Source: 55-13 sp964501275 (GTDB lineage Bacteria > Armatimonadota > Fimbriimonadia > Fimbriimonadales > Fimbriimonadaceae). Taken from it: 64,000 nucleotides of DNA. The notes beneath the pieces are model-generated. The model was not told the DNA's origin, ran no database searches, and saw only the letters and a program-made list of their open reading frames with translations. Made by a program: the position numbers and the translations under genes. Positions 35,899 to 43,038 of the stretch are shown here, one piece after another; the stretch's first letter is position 1; every line of letters starts with the position of its first letter. The DNA lies in the NCBI GenBank assembly GCA_964501275.1, contig CAZCSP010000004.1:124001-188000 (forward strand). Direction: 5' to 3'.

Positions 35899-36149
35899 TG
35901 TCTGCCTCAGGGCCGAATGCTACTGGCTTCCACCCGCTACAGTGTTGGACTTCTCCCGCCATGCGATACGTCCACTGGAATCTGGCAACGCGGGGGATAT
36001 GGAGAGATGCCTTGGGAATACCGTTATCCAGTGCTAAGATTGAGGGAGGATGGTCTGTGGAACGAGGAGGTTGGCTTGGCGATCTAGCCTCAGGGCTGCG
36101 GTTTTGTGGAATGAGGAGTCCAGTGGCATGAGCGCCCGGAGGCAAAGAA
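35899..36149 (+). repeat. GCCTCAGGG palindromic repeat, copy A
   Basis: 251 bp identical to 38309-38559. Left end TGTCTGCCTCAGGGCC, internal GATCTAGCCTCAGGGCTGCG, right end GCGCCCGGAGGCAAAGAA. The ends are imperfect inverted copies of each other. It is preceded (35826-35898) by degenerate GGAGTTTGGGAGTGCGGAG-type sequence. From its end to the ankyrin gene (36150-36443) I see only AT-richer DNA with no recognisable feature. Confidence 0.9.
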
Positions 36150-36443
36150 GAGTCGAAAAAGTCTCTGTGGCGCTTACAACCCAGGATTACGCTAAGACAC
36201 ACAAAACCCGATAGAGCCAGCCTAAACTGTTATATACTGGTCTGCGGAATGCTTAGTCGAGGCTTAGATTCATACTACGCTTGCCTGAGCAAGAGAAGGA
36301 AATATGCGCGCAACGAATGCAACCTTTTGCCCAAGCATTGTTCTGGTGCAGGGGTTACTTCATTCGCCTCTTCGCATGTCAAGAACACGTGCCAAGAGGT
36401 TCGCAAAGTGATTCTTTGATTCGAGATATTAGGTAAATCTATT

Positions 36444-37325
36444 ATGTCTACGCATATCTTATCTGTAATTTTCTTTGTATTTTCTCAACCATTCGAACCT
36501 AGCGACTCGCAAGCAATGGCACTCCGCAGGACGGCTACACTTCACAGAGCAGTTTTATCAGGTGACACTTCAAAGATAGCACTACTCATCAATGAAAAGG
36601 CAGATCCGTTCAGGCGCATCAACGACAAGGACGCAATGCGTGTGGCGGTAGCGCATAAAAAGCTAGATTCGCTAATCGCATTGTTCAACGCAATGTCTCA
36701 AAACGCTCGCAGATATGCGGCTCAATTTGCCTTTGAGTATTGCCTTGAGTTTGACTACAAAGATGGCCTTGTTGAAGTGTTGGCTGTAGCAAAACCAGAC
36801 AGACTGCATACTCCCGCCATTTCGCTGGCCATCCTGTTAGGAGCAGATCAGTGTGTTGATGTATTACTCCGGAACGGCTATGACCCTAACAAACTAGATT
36901 GGCAACAGAGGCCAGCCATTATTTACGCTGCGCTAAATGGGCGCATAGATCTAATTCAACGCCTTGCGAAACACGGCGTTTCCGTAAATAGTATCGATGG
37001 CGAGGGGAACTCTCCTCTGCATTTAGCCGCGCCGAAGTTCGAGCTTCTGAAGGAACTATTGAAGCTTGGAGCCGATGTGAATGCGGTGAATACACTTGGA
37101 AGAACGCCTTTATTCGCCGTTAAGGATGTAGAATGCGCCAAGATTCTAGTTGAGCACAAGGCCAATATCAATAGAGTCGATTTGACGAACTATACGGCAG
37201 ACGAGTGGCTTATTAAATCGGGATATTCAGAAGCAGGGCTATATCTCCAGATGATGAGAAGAGAAGGGACGCGTTACGGTTTCCAAGGCATTGTCCAGGA
37301 TCGTCTGGCGATCAACCTCGACTAA
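36444..37325 (+). CDS. Ankyrin-repeat protein
   Basis: 293 residues. A hydrophobic N-terminus (ILSVIFFVFSQPFEP) may be a signal. It is followed by ankyrin units: ATLHRAVLSGDTSKIALLI, PAIIYAALNGRIDLIQRLAK, NSPLHLAAPKFELLKELLKL and RTPLFAVKDVECAKILVEH. It is probably a secreted or membrane-attached protein-binding scaffold. Codon use is visibly AT-richer than the surrounding operons (many AAT, TTA, ATA codons), pointing to recent acquisition. It lies between two copies of the GCCTCAGGG repeat, in the same orientation as the other small ORFs of this island. Confidence 0.8.
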   Translation: MSTHILSVIFFVFSQPFEPSDSQAMALRRTATLHRAVLSGDTSKIALLINEKADPFRRINDKDAMRVAVAHKKLDSLIALFNAMSQNARRYAAQFAFEYCLEFDYKDGLVEVLAVAKPDRLHTPAISLAILLGADQCVDVLLRNGYDPNKLDWQQRPAIIYAALNGRIDLIQRLAKHGVSVNSIDGEGNSPLHLAAPKFELLKELLKLGADVNAVNTLGRTPLFAVKDVECAKILVEHKANINRVDLTNYTADEWLIKSGYSEAGLYLQMMRREGTRYGFQGIVQDRLAINLD

Positions 37326-37467
37326 ATTAGTAGCTGTTTCGCATGAGCAAATTCGCCTTGGCTGGGAACGAAGTAAGAGCACTCATCGCAGGATGACTGC
37401 TCCTGTAAACTGTTGCGAGACTACTAGCTCGAATTGGTGCCTGATTCCTGATGGAAACTGCAAGACG

Positions 37468-37497
37468 ACTCAAACGTCTTTATCGTTTGAGTTTTAA
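37468..37497 (+). terminator. Intrinsic terminator
   Basis: Stem ACTCAAACG 37468-37476 with CGTTTGAGT 37484-37492, then TTTAAA. It lies between the ankyrin gene and the next ORF. Confidence 0.65.
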
Positions 37498-37514
37498 ACT
37501 TGGCTGGATGGTGA

Positions 37515-38135
37515 ATGATGGTTAGTTTAATCGTAAGTGCAATGGTGTTGGCTATTCCAACGTGGAGGGAGGCTCAATTGAAGCCAGGAAGTCACTCACA
37601 GGTTGCGAATCCGCGAATCACAATCGAGCGAGCGACCCTTGAGTTAACCAAGGTTCTCTCTAAAATACAGTTTGGCGAAAAGGTGAACGAGAAGGACAAA
37701 CGCAGTATCGAGGCAATCGTTAACAGGATAGATTGGCCTAACATTGCACACATTGAATCCTTTTACAAATTCTTAGACAAGGAATCTAAGGAACGGTCGA
37801 TCCCCAATAAGGACGGTAGAACCCCTGCTTATCAAGGTTTTCCCTCTGCCGTGGGACTTCTTTGCGCAGCTTGGGATGTCCGGTTAGAAAGACCCCAGTT
37901 TGTGTTCGATCTGGCGTGCTTGAACTGTTGCGATGCCACCGTTGAAGTGATTAGCGGTAAGGCGGGTGGGAGACGCGCAAATACGTTGATCAGTCCAAAT
38001 TGGCCTTGGAAATCGGCGCAGGATGGGAAGTTGTCGCTTGGTTGTGTACAGCTAGCGGGGTGGGTTGGCAACAAGATCGGCACGATGTCGGACTATGTCG
38101 TTGCCTGGAATAGCGTTAGCAGGTCCAAGTCGTAG
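37515..38135 (+). CDS. Hypothetical secreted protein of the accessory island
   Basis: 206 residues with a short hydrophobic start (MMVSLIVSAMVLAIP) that could be a signal peptide. No family recognised. Charged helical middle (RATLELTKVLSKIQFGEKVN) and a C-terminal half with several Cys (LACLNCCDATVEV) and Trp residues. AT-rich codon use like the ankyrin gene. Preceded by an intrinsic terminator and followed 115 bases later by copy B of the island repeat. ATG 37515 or 37518 could start. Confidence 0.5.
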   Translation: MMVSLIVSAMVLAIPTWREAQLKPGSHSQVANPRITIERATLELTKVLSKIQFGEKVNEKDKRSIEAIVNRIDWPNIAHIESFYKFLDKESKERSIPNKDGRTPAYQGFPSAVGLLCAAWDVRLERPQFVFDLACLNCCDATVEVISGKAGGRRANTLISPNWPWKSAQDGKLSLGCVQLAGWVGNKIGTMSDYVVAWNSVSRSKS

Positions 38136-38249
38136 CGCGGTTGTTTTTGCCTTGCATGGTTTGACTGCGGCGCTGGGGTGGGCCGAGCTGCAGAATACGC
38201 AGAATGGATAGCCTTGATCCCACGTTGGAAGGATTACTGCCTCCGAATA

Positions 38250-38559
38250 TTTGTCTGCCTGTCTGCCTCAGGGCGCGTATGCTACTGGCTTCCGCCCGCC
38301 GTAGGATTTGTCTGCCTCAGGGCCGAATGCTACTGGCTTCCACCCGCTACAGTGTTGGACTTCTCCCGCCATGCGATACGTCCACTGGAATCTGGCAACG
38401 CGGGGGATATGGAGAGATGCCTTGGGAATACCGTTATCCAGTGCTAAGATTGAGGGAGGATGGTCTGTGGAACGAGGAGGTTGGCTTGGCGATCTAGCCT
38501 CAGGGCTGCGGTTTTGTGGAATGAGGAGTCCAGTGGCATGAGCGCCCGGAGGCAAAGAA
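38250..38559 (+). repeat. GCCTCAGGG palindromic repeat, copy B with nested partial copy
   Basis: 38309-38559 is identical to copy A. It is preceded at 38250-38308 by a second left end (TTTGTCTGCCTGTCTGCCTC then AGGGCGCGTATGCTACTGG) that matches the left end of copy E and is cut off at GTAGGATT, as if one element inserted into another. The flanking 500-base gap (38136-38636) holds nothing else recognisable. Confidence 0.88.
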
Positions 38560-38636
38560 CCTAAGGTGGTTTATAGAGCTTCACTCAGACCCTGATTCGG
38601 AGTTGTATCTGTAGTAGGTGGAGGTTCATAACGTCT

Positions 38637-38885
38637 ATGTTCGCTATAGCATGCATATTTATTTTTGAGTCAATTCTTTGCTGGGTGTGGGTCACCTTAG
38701 CGCGTGAATCTCCTGCACAGCCCAAGGTAACATTTATCTGGATTCCAGCAGTGGTTAACTTGTGCCTGGTTGCGTTGGCACTATTAGCTTTTGACGACAT
38801 TGCTTGGCAGTTCTTACTAGTGCTCTCATCCGGCTTGTTGACGGGATTGAGCCTTGAAAGACTCAAAGCTCAATGTAACGGATAA
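38637..38885 (+). CDS. Hypothetical small membrane protein of the island
   Basis: 82 residues with three hydrophobic helices (MFAIACIFIFESILCWVWVT, VTFIWIPAVVNLCLVALALL, WQFLLVLSSGLLTGLSL). No family recognised. It starts 77 bases after the right end of repeat copy B and ends 37 bases before copy C, the spacing pattern of a cassette. It could be a spurious ORF, but the hydrophobic pattern and position favour a gene. Confidence 0.45.
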   Translation: MFAIACIFIFESILCWVWVTLARESPAQPKVTFIWIPAVVNLCLVALALLAFDDIAWQFLLVLSSGLLTGLSLERLKAQCNG

Positions 38886-38922
38886 AGGATGCGAAGAGAA
38901 CTGTGTATCGCATAGGTACGGC

Positions 38923-39108
38923 TGTCTCAGCCTCAGGGTGCGCACGCCACAGTCCTGCAGCCCTGAGGCTTAAAAATACCGTTGGTCCAGTGCTAAGATG
39001 TGGGAGGATGGTTTGTGGAATGAGGATACAGGCTTGGCGATCTAGCCTCAGGGCTGCGGTCTTGTGGCAGGAGGGGGTTGAGTGGCATGCGCGCCCTGAG
39101 GCAAAAAC
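38923..39108 (+). repeat. GCCTCAGGG palindromic repeat, copy C
   Basis: Diverged copy: left CAGCCTCAGGGTGCGCACGC, inner TGCAGCCCTGAGGCTT, conserved middle CCGTTGGTCCAGTGCTAAGA, inner AGCCTCAGGGCTGCGG, right ATGCGCGCCCTGAGGCAAAA. The four arms can pair outer with outer and inner with inner. Confidence 0.85.
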
Positions 39109-39158
39109 ATGTGGCATTACCCTTCATTGCCTGACAATAATGGGTGCTCTGCTAGCAC

Positions 39159-39515
39159 TTGAGGTCGATAGCTACAGTGGCTAGGTTATGGTACAGGGTC
39201 TTTCAGTGTATGGTATTCGGCACCATTTGCATCGCAATTGCTGGATTTTTTGAGAAAAGCCAGCTTGATTACGCCAAAGGATATTTGGGCGTCATGGTTC
39301 TGTGGATGGTTTCACTTGCACTGATGTCTTTTCTGCCTCGGAAATCTGCAGGATTCGTCCTCATTCCGTGGATGGCGTTATTTATTGTCCTATCTGTAAA
39401 GTATGTATTTGAGGGTTCATCTGAGCCTCAGCGGGGTATCGATGTTACTGTCGGTAGTGCTGTAATGATGTCCCTTTCATGGGCTCTAGTGAGGATATCC
39501 CGGAATGTAGCATAG
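39159..39515 (+). CDS. Hypothetical membrane protein of the island
   Basis: Up to 118 residues with four hydrophobic helices (FQCMVFGTICIAIAGFF, YLGVMVLWMVSLALMSFL, FVLIPWMALFIVLSVKYVF, VGSAVMMSLSWALVRI). Family unknown. A TTG at 39159 or GTG at 39177 may start it; neither has a clear ribosome-binding site. It lies about 50 bases after repeat copy C and 35 before copy D, in the same orientation as the other island ORFs. Confidence 0.45.
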   Translation: MRSIATVARLWYRVFQCMVFGTICIAIAGFFEKSQLDYAKGYLGVMVLWMVSLALMSFLPRKSAGFVLIPWMALFIVLSVKYVFEGSSEPQRGIDVTVGSAVMMSLSWALVRISRNVA

Positions 39516-39549
39516 CGGGGTAAAAGTGGCTCCTCGCTGTTTGGTGTAG

Positions 39550-39620
39550 GTTTGTCTGCCTCAGGGCGCGCATATCACAGACTGCCACCCGAAACAGCCT
39601 TGCAGCCCTGAGGCTTTAGG
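39550..39620 (+). repeat. GCCTCAGGG repeat, half copy D
   Basis: Left module only: TTTGTCTGCCTCAGGGCGCG at 39550-39570 to TTGCAGCCCTGAGGCTTT. The right module is absent. Confidence 0.8.
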
Positions 39621-39650
39621 ATGATAATGTAGCAACCGCCAGAGGAAACC

Positions 39651-39803
39651 ATGAACCCCATCCCCATCCTCCTCTGCCTCGCCCTCGCCAACCTCTCCAT
39701 CCCTGGCGGCGGCCTCGCCTGCCTTGCCTCCGTCTTCCAAACTTTGTCTGCCTCAGGGCGCGTATGCTACTGGCTTCCGCCCGCCGTAGGATTGCAGCCC
39801 TGA
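39651..39803 (+). pseudogene. 5' remnant of a secreted-protein gene cut by repeat copy E
   Basis: ATG 39651 has AGAGGAAA upstream and begins MNPIPILLCLALANLSIPGG, a good signal peptide in host-like GC-rich codons. From about 39744 the frame runs into repeat copy E and stops at 39803 (50 codons). Either a gene was truncated by repeat insertion or this is a very short cassette ORF. No continuation was found to the right of copy E. Confidence 0.45.
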
Positions 39804-40069
39804 GGCTTTTCCTCACGATCATGCTTCCATGGTTGGGTGAATCGGGGTGGGCCGAGTTGTTGCCACAACCCCGGACTTCGTCCATCCTCTATGTCCACTG
39901 GATCTGGTCCACGGGGATATGGAGAGATGCCTTGGATACCGTTGGTCCAGTGCTAAGATGCGGGAGGATGGCTTGTGGAATGAGGAGACGGGCTTGGCGA
40001 TCTAGCCTCAGGGCTGCGGTCTTTGTGGCTGGATGGGGTTAGGTAGTATGCGCGCCCTGAGGCAAAAAA
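39744..40069 (+). repeat. GCCTCAGGG palindromic repeat, long copy E
   Basis: Full-length copy: left TTTGTCTGCCTCAGGGCGCG, inner TTGCAGCCCTGAGGCTTTTC, an extra spacer (39815-39910), the shared middle TCCACTGGATCTGG to GTCCAGTGCTAAGATG, inner CTAGCCTCAGGGCTGCGG, right TGCGCGCCCTGAGGCAAAAA. Same orientation as copies A-D. Confidence 0.87.
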
Positions 40070-40076
40070 CGTCCGG

Positions 40077-40219
40077 AGTGCGATGTGCGAAGTTCTAGGT
40101 GCGAAGTCCGAGGTGCTGTGTGTTGACTACCGTTCCCTTCGGAATCTGGTAGGGCACCTTCCCCTGCCTTCGCACCAGTGCTCCGCACTTCGCACCTAGA
40201 ACTCCGCACCTAGAACTTC
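40077..40219. repeat. Intergenic inverted repeat with GTGCGAAGTTCTAG-type tandem arms
   Basis: Left arm 40085-40116 and right arm 40171-40219 are complementary and each is built from degenerate tandem units (TGCGAAGTTCTAGG / CCTAGAACTCCGCA). It abuts repeat copy E. The stretch 40220-40482 that follows is the NlpC/P60 gene leader. Confidence 0.8.
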
Positions 40220-40269
40220 CAAGCTTGGTGAATCCAGCCAAGAAGCCCGCAATATCCTGGCTTTGGGTT

Positions 40270-40482
40270 GATTTCCTGTAATTTTGCAGATAATCTGCCG
40301 ATACATTAAAGGTTTGTGCGGATCAAAGTTGCTCCGTTCTGGCTTCCTGATTCGTCCTGAGGATAGTGTCGCAAGCCCTATGTGGGGTTGACACCGTTAC
40401 CGGGTAACTGGTATCGTCTCGTGGTTAGCCAAGGACTCGATCAAGAGGGGGCAGCGCCGGAAGGTGCAGGAGGAGGAAAGTC
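40270..40482 (+). promoter_or_regulatory. Structured 5' leader of the NlpC/P60 gene
   Basis: About 150-210 nt with consecutive potential stems: GTGTC...GACAC around 40368-40395, GTTACCGGGTAAC at 40397-40409 and a GGAA-tetraloop hairpin GCGCCGGAAGGTGC just before GGAGGAGGAAAG. This could be a riboswitch or attenuator controlling a cell-wall hydrolase. I could not match it to the c-di-AMP (ydaO) consensus or any other class I know. Confidence 0.35.
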
Positions 40483-42150
40483 TTGACGATCAAAAAAATC
40501 GCCTTGGGGGTGTGTCTGCTATTCATTGGCACCGCCCTCGCCCAAGACACAACATATACCGTAAAGCAGGGAGACACGCTCTCTGGGATCGCAACCAAAT
40601 TTGGCACGAATTCAAAAGCAATTGTTCAAGCGAACAGCCTTGCGAATGCCCACAAGCTGAAGCTCGGCCAAAAGCTGACTATTCCGATCTCATCTGCGCA
40701 GGCTGCTGATACCAAGCCTGTATCTGTAAACGACGATAGCGTTTACACGGTTCGCAAGGGCGATACCGACGGGCTCATCGCCAAGAAGCTGGGTATCACC
40801 GCCAAAGAACTCCACGTTGCCAATCGCGGCGTCGAATGGACAAAGCTCCAGATCGGACAGAAACTGACCGTTCCCAATGCGGGCGATTGGTTTGCAAGCC
40901 GTTTGAAGCGAGCCGAGGGTGAAGGCCATGCTGGTCCTGCCCCGAGACCAAAAACCCAGGAATCGGGCGAATGGTTCGAGGCAAGGTTGGAGCGCGCAGA
41001 GAATGGAACCCAGGAAAATCAACCCAAGCTCCAACTGGCGACTTCGGTCAAGCCCCCTGCGGAGAAGCCGAAAGTCGTTCAGCGAACTTACAAAGTCAAG
41101 AACGGCGACAACGATTGGATCATCGCCAAGCGACAGGGAATCAAACCCTCCGAGCTTCGCGCCCTAAACCCCAACGTAAAGTGGACCAACCTCCAGATTG
41201 GGACGACCCTGGTTCTTCCCGGGACGAAGGTTGTCGCTCCCAGCGGACAGGTTGCGCAGAATCGGGAGCCGAATTTGCCCGCCATTCGAAGCCGCTATGC
41301 GGTGGTGACCGGCGACAGCGTTACCATTCGACGCGGCCCGAGCGTGCAGTCGGCTTCCATCACAACCGTAGATCGCGGCACCCGCGTGACGGTTCTGGAC
41401 CGAGAGGGCGCTTGGTACAAGCTGAAATTCCCCAAGGGCACCGAGGCTTGGGTACGCGGAGATTTCCTCGCCGCCACGAAAGCTCCCCAGATTCTCGCTT
41501 CCAACACAAAGAAGCCAACCAAGAAGACCACTGTGGTCGCTTCCAAAACGACCCGGTCTAATAGCGTTGCCCAACGAAACGATCGCAATGTCACCGCCCG
41601 GAAGCCAGCCAAGGATAAAGGCCGCCCACTGGTGGTCGCCAGTGGCAACGGCGGTAATCTGTTAGAGAAAGCTTCATCCTATTTGGGAGTTCGGTATCGG
41701 TACGGTGCCGCCTCTCGATCTGCGACGGATTGCTCGGGTTTCACCACCCAGGTTTTCAAGTCCCAAGGCGTGAAACTGCCACGAACCTCTCGTGAACAGT
41801 CGACCAAGGGCCAGAAGGTGGCCAAGGGCGAGCTGAAGCCGGGCGATTTGGTGTTCTTCAACACCCGAGGTTCCCGAGTCAGCCATGTGGGCATCTACCA
41901 GGGCAATGGCAAGTTCATCCACGCCAGCAGCGGCAAGGGCAAAGTGATGGTCAGTTCCTTGAACGAGGGCTATTATCAGCGCCGGTTTGCCGGGGCCAGA
42001 AGGGTTATCGCACAGAAGCCAGCGGCCAAGCCGAAAGCCGAGACGAAGGTGGCCAAGAACGAGGATCCCAAGAGCGCTTCCGTAGAGAAGGCTGGCGGTT
42101 CGACAGAACCCACCGTAGCCGCTCCGCCGGACAATAGCGACGACAAGTAG
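40483..42150 (+). CDS. LysM-SH3-NlpC/P60 peptidoglycan hydrolase
   Basis: 555 residues from TTG 40483 (GGAGGAAAG upstream). Signal peptide (IALGVCLLFIGTALAQ). Three LysM-like units: YTVKQGDTLSGIATKFGT, YTVRKGDTDGLIAKKLGI and YKVKNGDNDWIIAKRQGI, each ending G-x-x-L-x-(I/L)P. An SH3b domain follows (SVTIRRGPSVQSASITTV). The NlpC/P60 domain has catalytic Cys in ATDCSGFTTQVF and His in RVSHVGIYQGNG and FIHASSG. It ends with a disordered Lys/Pro/Ala tail. Endopeptidase acting on peptidoglycan stems. Preceded by a long structured leader, followed by a bidirectional terminator. Confidence 0.93.
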   Translation: MTIKKIALGVCLLFIGTALAQDTTYTVKQGDTLSGIATKFGTNSKAIVQANSLANAHKLKLGQKLTIPISSAQAADTKPVSVNDDSVYTVRKGDTDGLIAKKLGITAKELHVANRGVEWTKLQIGQKLTVPNAGDWFASRLKRAEGEGHAGPAPRPKTQESGEWFEARLERAENGTQENQPKLQLATSVKPPAEKPKVVQRTYKVKNGDNDWIIAKRQGIKPSELRALNPNVKWTNLQIGTTLVLPGTKVVAPSGQVAQNREPNLPAIRSRYAVVTGDSVTIRRGPSVQSASITTVDRGTRVTVLDREGAWYKLKFPKGTEAWVRGDFLAATKAPQILASNTKKPTKKTTVVASKTTRSNSVAQRNDRNVTARKPAKDKGRPLVVASGNGGNLLEKASSYLGVRYRYGAASRSATDCSGFTTQVFKSQGVKLPRTSREQSTKGQKVAKGELKPGDLVFFNTRGSRVSHVGIYQGNGKFIHASSGKGKVMVSSLNEGYYQRRFAGARRVIAQKPAAKPKAETKVAKNEDPKSASVEKAGGSTEPTVAAPPDNSDDK

Positions 42151-42169
42151 GACCCCCGTCCGAATAAAA

Positions 42170-42200
42170 GCCCTCCCTTGCAGCAAGGGAGGGCTTCTTT
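42170..42200. terminator. Bidirectional intrinsic terminator
   Basis: Perfect 10-bp stem GCCCTCCCTT 42170-42179 with AAGGGAGGGC 42185-42194, followed by TTCTTTCTTTC on the plus strand and TTTTATTC on the minus strand. It serves the convergent NlpC/P60 and DUF2461 genes. Confidence 0.88.
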
Positions 42201-42222
42201 CTTTCTGGAAGTTGGTTGGCCC

Positions 42223-42891
42223 TTAGGCAACGAGTCCTTTTACCAAAAAACCGTTCATTTTTTGGCACGCCTTCATGTGGGCCATTAGGAAGTCGTCCAA
42301 GTCTTCTCGGAGGGCTGCTTCGGACTCGCTTTCGGCCCAGTAGTAGAACTGCTTGTTGAAGAGGAGCGGCTGTTTGGCCGCGGCTTCCTTCAGGTCGGGC
42401 GGGAGGATTTTGTTGGCTTCGCCTTTGATGCCGCCGAAGAGCTTCTGGAAGTCCTTGTCGTCGAGCTGTTGCTGAAACTCGTCCAGGTTCGCGGCAAGGT
42501 AATCGCGCATCTTCTTGAGGGCGGGCGGCTCCAGTTGGTAGCACCCGCTGGCGATCCCCATGGTGCGGGCGTCGATGTGGAAGTAGAGGCCGGGCGAGGC
42601 AAGGTTGCCTTTGCCGCCGCTGTTGATGTGCATCCCGGCGTTGGTCTTGTAGGGCGTCTTATCCTTGCTGAAGCGAACGTCTTTGTAGATGCGGAAGACG
42701 GCCTGCTTTCCGGTCATGGCGATGTCGGGCAACAGCTCCCGCATCCGCTCGATCATGTGGTCGGCAAAAGCCTCCATCGGCTTCTTGACGCTGTTCTCAT
42801 AGCGCTTCTTATTCTTCTCGAACCACTCTTTGTTGTTGTTCAGTTCAAGCTCGCGGAAGAACTCGATGGCATCTTGGTCGAACCAGGGCAT
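42223..42891 (-). CDS. DUF2461 family protein
   Basis: 222 residues. Family signatures: FFRELELNNNKEWFEKNKKRYE at the N-terminus (shown here in part), AVFRIYKDVRFSKDKTPYKT, GLYFHIDARTMGIASGCYQL and the LPPDLKEA region. The function of the family is unknown. Start ATG 42891 is supported by TACAAT 6 nt upstream; the frame extends further upstream but only through a tandem-repeat hairpin. Confidence 0.88.
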   Translation of the reverse strand: MPWFDQDAIEFFRELELNNNKEWFEKNKKRYENSVKKPMEAFADHMIERMRELLPDIAMTGKQAVFRIYKDVRFSKDKTPYKTNAGMHINSGGKGNLASPGLYFHIDARTMGIASGCYQLEPPALKKMRDYLAANLDEFQQQLDDKDFQKLFGGIKGEANKILPPDLKEAAAKQPLLFNKQFYYWAESESEAALREDLDDFLMAHMKACQKMNGFLVKGLVA

Positions 42892-42897
42892 GGGGTT

Positions 42898-42903
42898 ATT
42901 GTA
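42898..42903 (-). promoter_or_regulatory. Leaderless-type -10 box for DUF2461 gene
   Basis: TACAAT on the minus strand, 6 nt before ATG 42891. Confidence 0.5.
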
Positions 42904-42919
42904 GTGGGTTTTGGGGTTT

Positions 42920-43036
42920 TTTGGGAATGTGGGTTGGTGGCTTTGATCTGACTTATCTGACCAATCTGACCAATCTGACTTATCTGTCTGATAAGGCTGA
43001 TTTGTCCGATTCGTCAGATCAATCCACATCCCACAT
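42920..43036. repeat. Intergenic hairpin with ATCTGACCA tandem arms
   Basis: Left arm GGGAATGTGGGTTGGTGG...GATCTGACTTATC and right arm GATAAGGCTGATT...GATCAATCCACATCCCACATCC are complementary. The loop side holds four tandem ATCTGAC(C/T) units. It lies between the MFS and DUF2461 genes. Confidence 0.8.
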
Positions 43037-43038
43037 CC

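Noticed and set aside
35899..40069. True integron attC sites
   Set aside because: The repeat ends lack the GTTRRRY/RYYYAAC core and no integron integrase is seen, so only the architectural analogy is kept.
40270..40482. Known c-di-AMP (ydaO) riboswitch
   Set aside because: The conserved GGGGUGAAUCC and CCGAAYCCGUCAGCUAACC-type segments are not present, so I only call it a structured leader.
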